From the NCBI RefSeq assembly GCF_040730185.1, contig NZ_CP160402.1, forward strand, positions 5,518,001 through 5,582,000: a stretch of 64,000 nt of DNA, written 5' to 3'. How positions within the stretch are numbered: the first letter of the stretch is position 1; every line of letters begins with the position of its first letter. Source of the DNA: Streptomyces sp. Je 1-332. GTDB taxonomy: Bacteria; Actinomycetota; Actinomycetes; Streptomycetales; Streptomycetaceae. This document shows positions 62,183 through 64,000 of the stretch, one piece after another. The notes beneath the pieces are model-generated. The model was not told where the DNA came from and did no database searches. It worked only from the letters and a program-made list of their open reading frames with translations. The position numbers and the translations under genes were made by a program.

Positions 62183-62731
62183 GTGATCGCCAACCTGGTG
62201 CAGCTGGCGGCGGAGGAGAAGCAGAACCCGCTGATCCCGCCCGGCCCCGAGCTGCTCGTCGGCGCCATCGCCTTCGCCATCGTGTTCTTCTTCTTCTGGA
62301 AGAAGCTCCTCCCGAACATCAACAAGGTTCTGGACGAGCGCCGCGAGGCGATCGAAGGCGGTATCGAGAAGGCCGAGGCCGCTCAGACCGAGGCCCAGAG
62401 CGTGCTGGAGCAGTACAAGGCTCAGCTCGCCGAGGCACGGCACGAGGCCGCGCGTCTGCGCCAGGAGGCGCAGGAGCAGGGCGCCACGCTCATCGCTGAG
62501 ATGCGTGCCGAAGGCCAGCGTCAGCGCGAGGAGATCGTGGCCGCCGGTCACGCGCAGCTCGCCGCCGACCGCAAGGCCGCCGCGCAGTCGCTGCGTCAGG
62601 ACGTGGGCCAGCTGGCCACCGACCTGGCCGGCAAGCTCGTCGGTGAGTCCCTCGAGGACTCCGCTCGGCAGAGCCGCACCATCGACCGCTTCCTCGACGA
62701 GCTCGAGGAGAAGGCCGAGGCCACTCGATGA
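62183..62731 (+). CDS. atpF: ATP synthase F0 subunit b
   Basis: 182 residues from a GTG at 62183 (GAAAGG upstream). One membrane helix (about 25-45) and a long charged coiled coil, the peripheral stalk. It overlaps atpH by 4 nt. Confidence 0.96.
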   Translation: MIANLVQLAAEEKQNPLIPPGPELLVGAIAFAIVFFFFWKKLLPNINKVLDERREAIEGGIEKAEAAQTEAQSVLEQYKAQLAEARHEAARLRQEAQEQGATLIAEMRAEGQRQREEIVAAGHAQLAADRKAAAQSLRQDVGQLATDLAGKLVGESLEDSARQSRTIDRFLDELEEKAEATR

Positions 62732-63549
62732 CAGCGCACGGAGCCAGCCGCGAGGCCCTCGCGGCCGCGCGCGAGCGTCTCGACGCGCTGATCGACAACA
62801 CCTCGGTGGACGTGCGGCGGCTCGCTGACGAGCTCGCCTCGGTCACCGCGCTGTTCAACCGCGAGGTCTCGCTGCGCCGGGTCCTGACCGACCCGTCGCA
62901 GTCCGGTGAGGCCAAGGCCGAGCTCGCCGGGCGGCTGCTCGGCGGGCAGGTGAGCGGCGAGAGTGCCGACCTGGTCGCCGGCCTGGTCCGCTCGCGTTGG
63001 TCGCAGTCGCGTGACCTGGTGGACGCCCTCGAGGAACTCACCAACCTCGCCGACCTGACCAGTGCGCAGAAGGCCGGCGCGCTGGACGACGTCGAGGACG
63101 AGCTGTTCCGGTTCGGCCGGATCGTCTCCTCGAACACCGGGCTCCGGTCCGCGCTGACCGACCGCGCCGCCTCCGGTGCGGCCAAGGGCGAGCTGCTGCG
63201 CAGCCTGCTCGGTGGCCGGGCCAACGAGGTCACGGAGCGGCTTGTCGAGCGCCTTGTGACCGCGCCCCGTGGACGTAGCCTGGAAGGTGGACTCGAGTCC
63301 CTCTCCAAGCTGGCCGCGGCCCGCAGGGACCGCATGGTCGCCGTGGTCACTTCGGCTGTTCCGCTCTCGGACCAGCAGAAGCAGCGTCTCGGTGCCGCCC
63401 TCGCGAAGGTCTACGGCCGGCAGATGCACCTGAACCTCGACGTGGACCCCGCGGTCCTCGGCGGGATCACGGTGCAGGTCGGTGACGAGATCATCAACGG
63501 CAGCATCGCGGACCGTCTCGAGGACGCGCACCGCCGCATGGCGCGCTAG
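62728..63549 (+). CDS. atpH: ATP synthase F1 subunit delta
   Basis: 273 residues from the ATG at 62728 overlapping the atpF stop. It is longer than the E. coli delta (about 177), as in actinobacteria; the C-terminal half matches delta: [58 protein letters not shown]. It links F1 to subunit b. Confidence 0.96.
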   Translation: MTAHGASREALAAARERLDALIDNTSVDVRRLADELASVTALFNREVSLRRVLTDPSQSGEAKAELAGRLLGGQVSGESADLVAGLVRSRWSQSRDLVDALEELTNLADLTSAQKAGALDDVEDELFRFGRIVSSNTGLRSALTDRAASGAAKGELLRSLLGGRANEVTERLVERLVTAPRGRSLEGGLESLSKLAAARRDRMVAVVTSAVPLSDQQKQRLGAALAKVYGRQMHLNLDVDPAVLGGITVQVGDEIINGSIADRLEDAHRRMAR

Positions 63550-63572
63550 CAGTAACGCAGAACGTTGTAATT

Positions 63573-63636
63573 ACGGCCCTAGTTGGGCCGTGCAGAGGAT
63601 TCACCTCTTACTTGGGGGGAGTCCCCAGACCCCCAA
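63573..63636 (+). other. Two hairpins between atpH and atpA
   Basis: ACGGCCC-TAGTT-GGGCCGT (63573-63591) and TTGGGGG-N11-CCCCCAA (63612-63636). They fall in the 127-nt spacer, where no other gene is seen. Confidence 0.6.
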
Positions 63637-63676
63637 AGTGAAACTTCGGGCCCAACAAGGAGAGCAGGGAACCCAG

Positions 63677-64000
63677 ATGGCGGAGCTCACGATCCGGCCG
63701 GAGGAGATCCGGGACGCACTGGAGAACTTTGTCCAGGCGTACAAGCCGGACGCGGCCTCGCGCGAGGAGGTCGGTTCGGTCAGCGTTGCCGGTGACGGCA
63801 TCGCGAAGGTCGAGGGCCTCCCCTCGGCCATGGCCAACGAGCTGCTGAAGTTCGAGGACGGCACCCTCGGTCTCGCCCTCAACCTTGAGGAGCGCGAGAT
63901 CGGCGCCGTCGTACTCGGCGAGTTCAGCGGCATCGAAGAGGGCCAGCCGGTCACCCGTACCGGCGAGGTCCTGTCCGTCGCGGTGGGCGAGGGCTACCTC
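63677..64000 (+). CDS. atpA: ATP synthase F1 subunit alpha (5' part)
   Basis: The first 108 codons are in the window. ATG at 63677 with AAGGAG some 17-20 nt upstream and GCAGGG nearer; the N-terminus [19 protein letters not shown] and the beta-barrel region [19 protein letters not shown] are characteristic. The gene continues past the right edge. Confidence 0.97.
   Translation, partial: MAELTIRPEEIRDALENFVQAYKPDAASREEVGSVSVAGDGIAKVEGLPSAMANELLKFEDGTLGLALNLEEREIGAVVLGEFSGIEEGQPVTRTGEVLSVAVGEGYL

Overview
The window is typical Streptomyces chromosome: GC-rich, strong third-position GC bias (so long antisense frames are everywhere), GTG/TTG starts, GGAGG-type ribosome sites, a four-gene conservon (cvnABCD), Ku/LigD, and the actinobacterial arrangement lysA-hom-thrC-thrB-rho-LCP-rpmE-prfA-prmC-Sua5-phosphatase-glyA-transferase-atpIBEFHA. 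Most of it is chromosomal core, with short accessory patches between core genes.

Layout. 1-3.4 kb: an OmpR-type two-component pair (kinase cut by the left edge), a spermidine-synthase-like protein and a rhomboid-like membrane protein. 3.5-6 kb: lon, behind an HspR-type (HAIR) operator. 6-14.7 kb: accessory defence-like block with a HEPN RNase-like protein, two small proteins, a mini GntR regulator with palindromic operators, and a complete type I restriction-modification operon (hsdR-hsdS-hsdM, ATGA overlaps). 14.9-17.6 kb: secreted GH25 lysozyme, MarR regulator, two copies of an interspersed repeat, PP2C-like phosphatase. 17.9-23.5 kb: conservon plus a StyA-like flavin monooxygenase. 23.6-28.3 kb: NlpC/P60 hydrolase, small protein, TetR regulator, and two divergent di-iron proteins (AurF-like and R2-like). 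28.3-34.9 kb, all minus strand: PBP, FtsW/RodA, SH3b protein, kinase without a partner regulator, lipoprotein, class F sortase and a small exported protein.

35-42.2 kb: NERD-like protein, SgcJ-like protein with twin operators, divergent ligD-type polymerase and ku, zinc-free L31 (rpmE2) followed by a His-rich micro-ORF, DUF1254 protein, RibD/DHFR-like reductase, membrane-anchored coiled-coil protein, tRNA-Arg(CCG). 42.3-64 kb, all plus strand: single-domain response regulator, ArgS-like NrtL, lysine/threonine genes, rho, LCP ligase, Cys4 L31, translation-termination genes, a threonylcarbamoyl-AMP synthase family protein, a phosphatase-fold protein lacking its nucleophile, SHMT, a polyprenyl-phosphate sugar-1-phosphate transferase, and the F-type ATP synthase operon (cut in atpA) behind a Rex-like operator.

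The observations I find most worth following: a threonine-rich 28-codon ORF whose stop overlaps the lysA start; a 47-codon ORF overlapping the LCP gene start; the His-rich 26-codon ORF behind rpmE2; the HEPN motif found twice in the restriction block; the Cys-to-Ser change in the phosphatase P-loop; and the Rex-like site before the ATP synthase genes. All functional statements come from reading motifs by eye; no database search was run.
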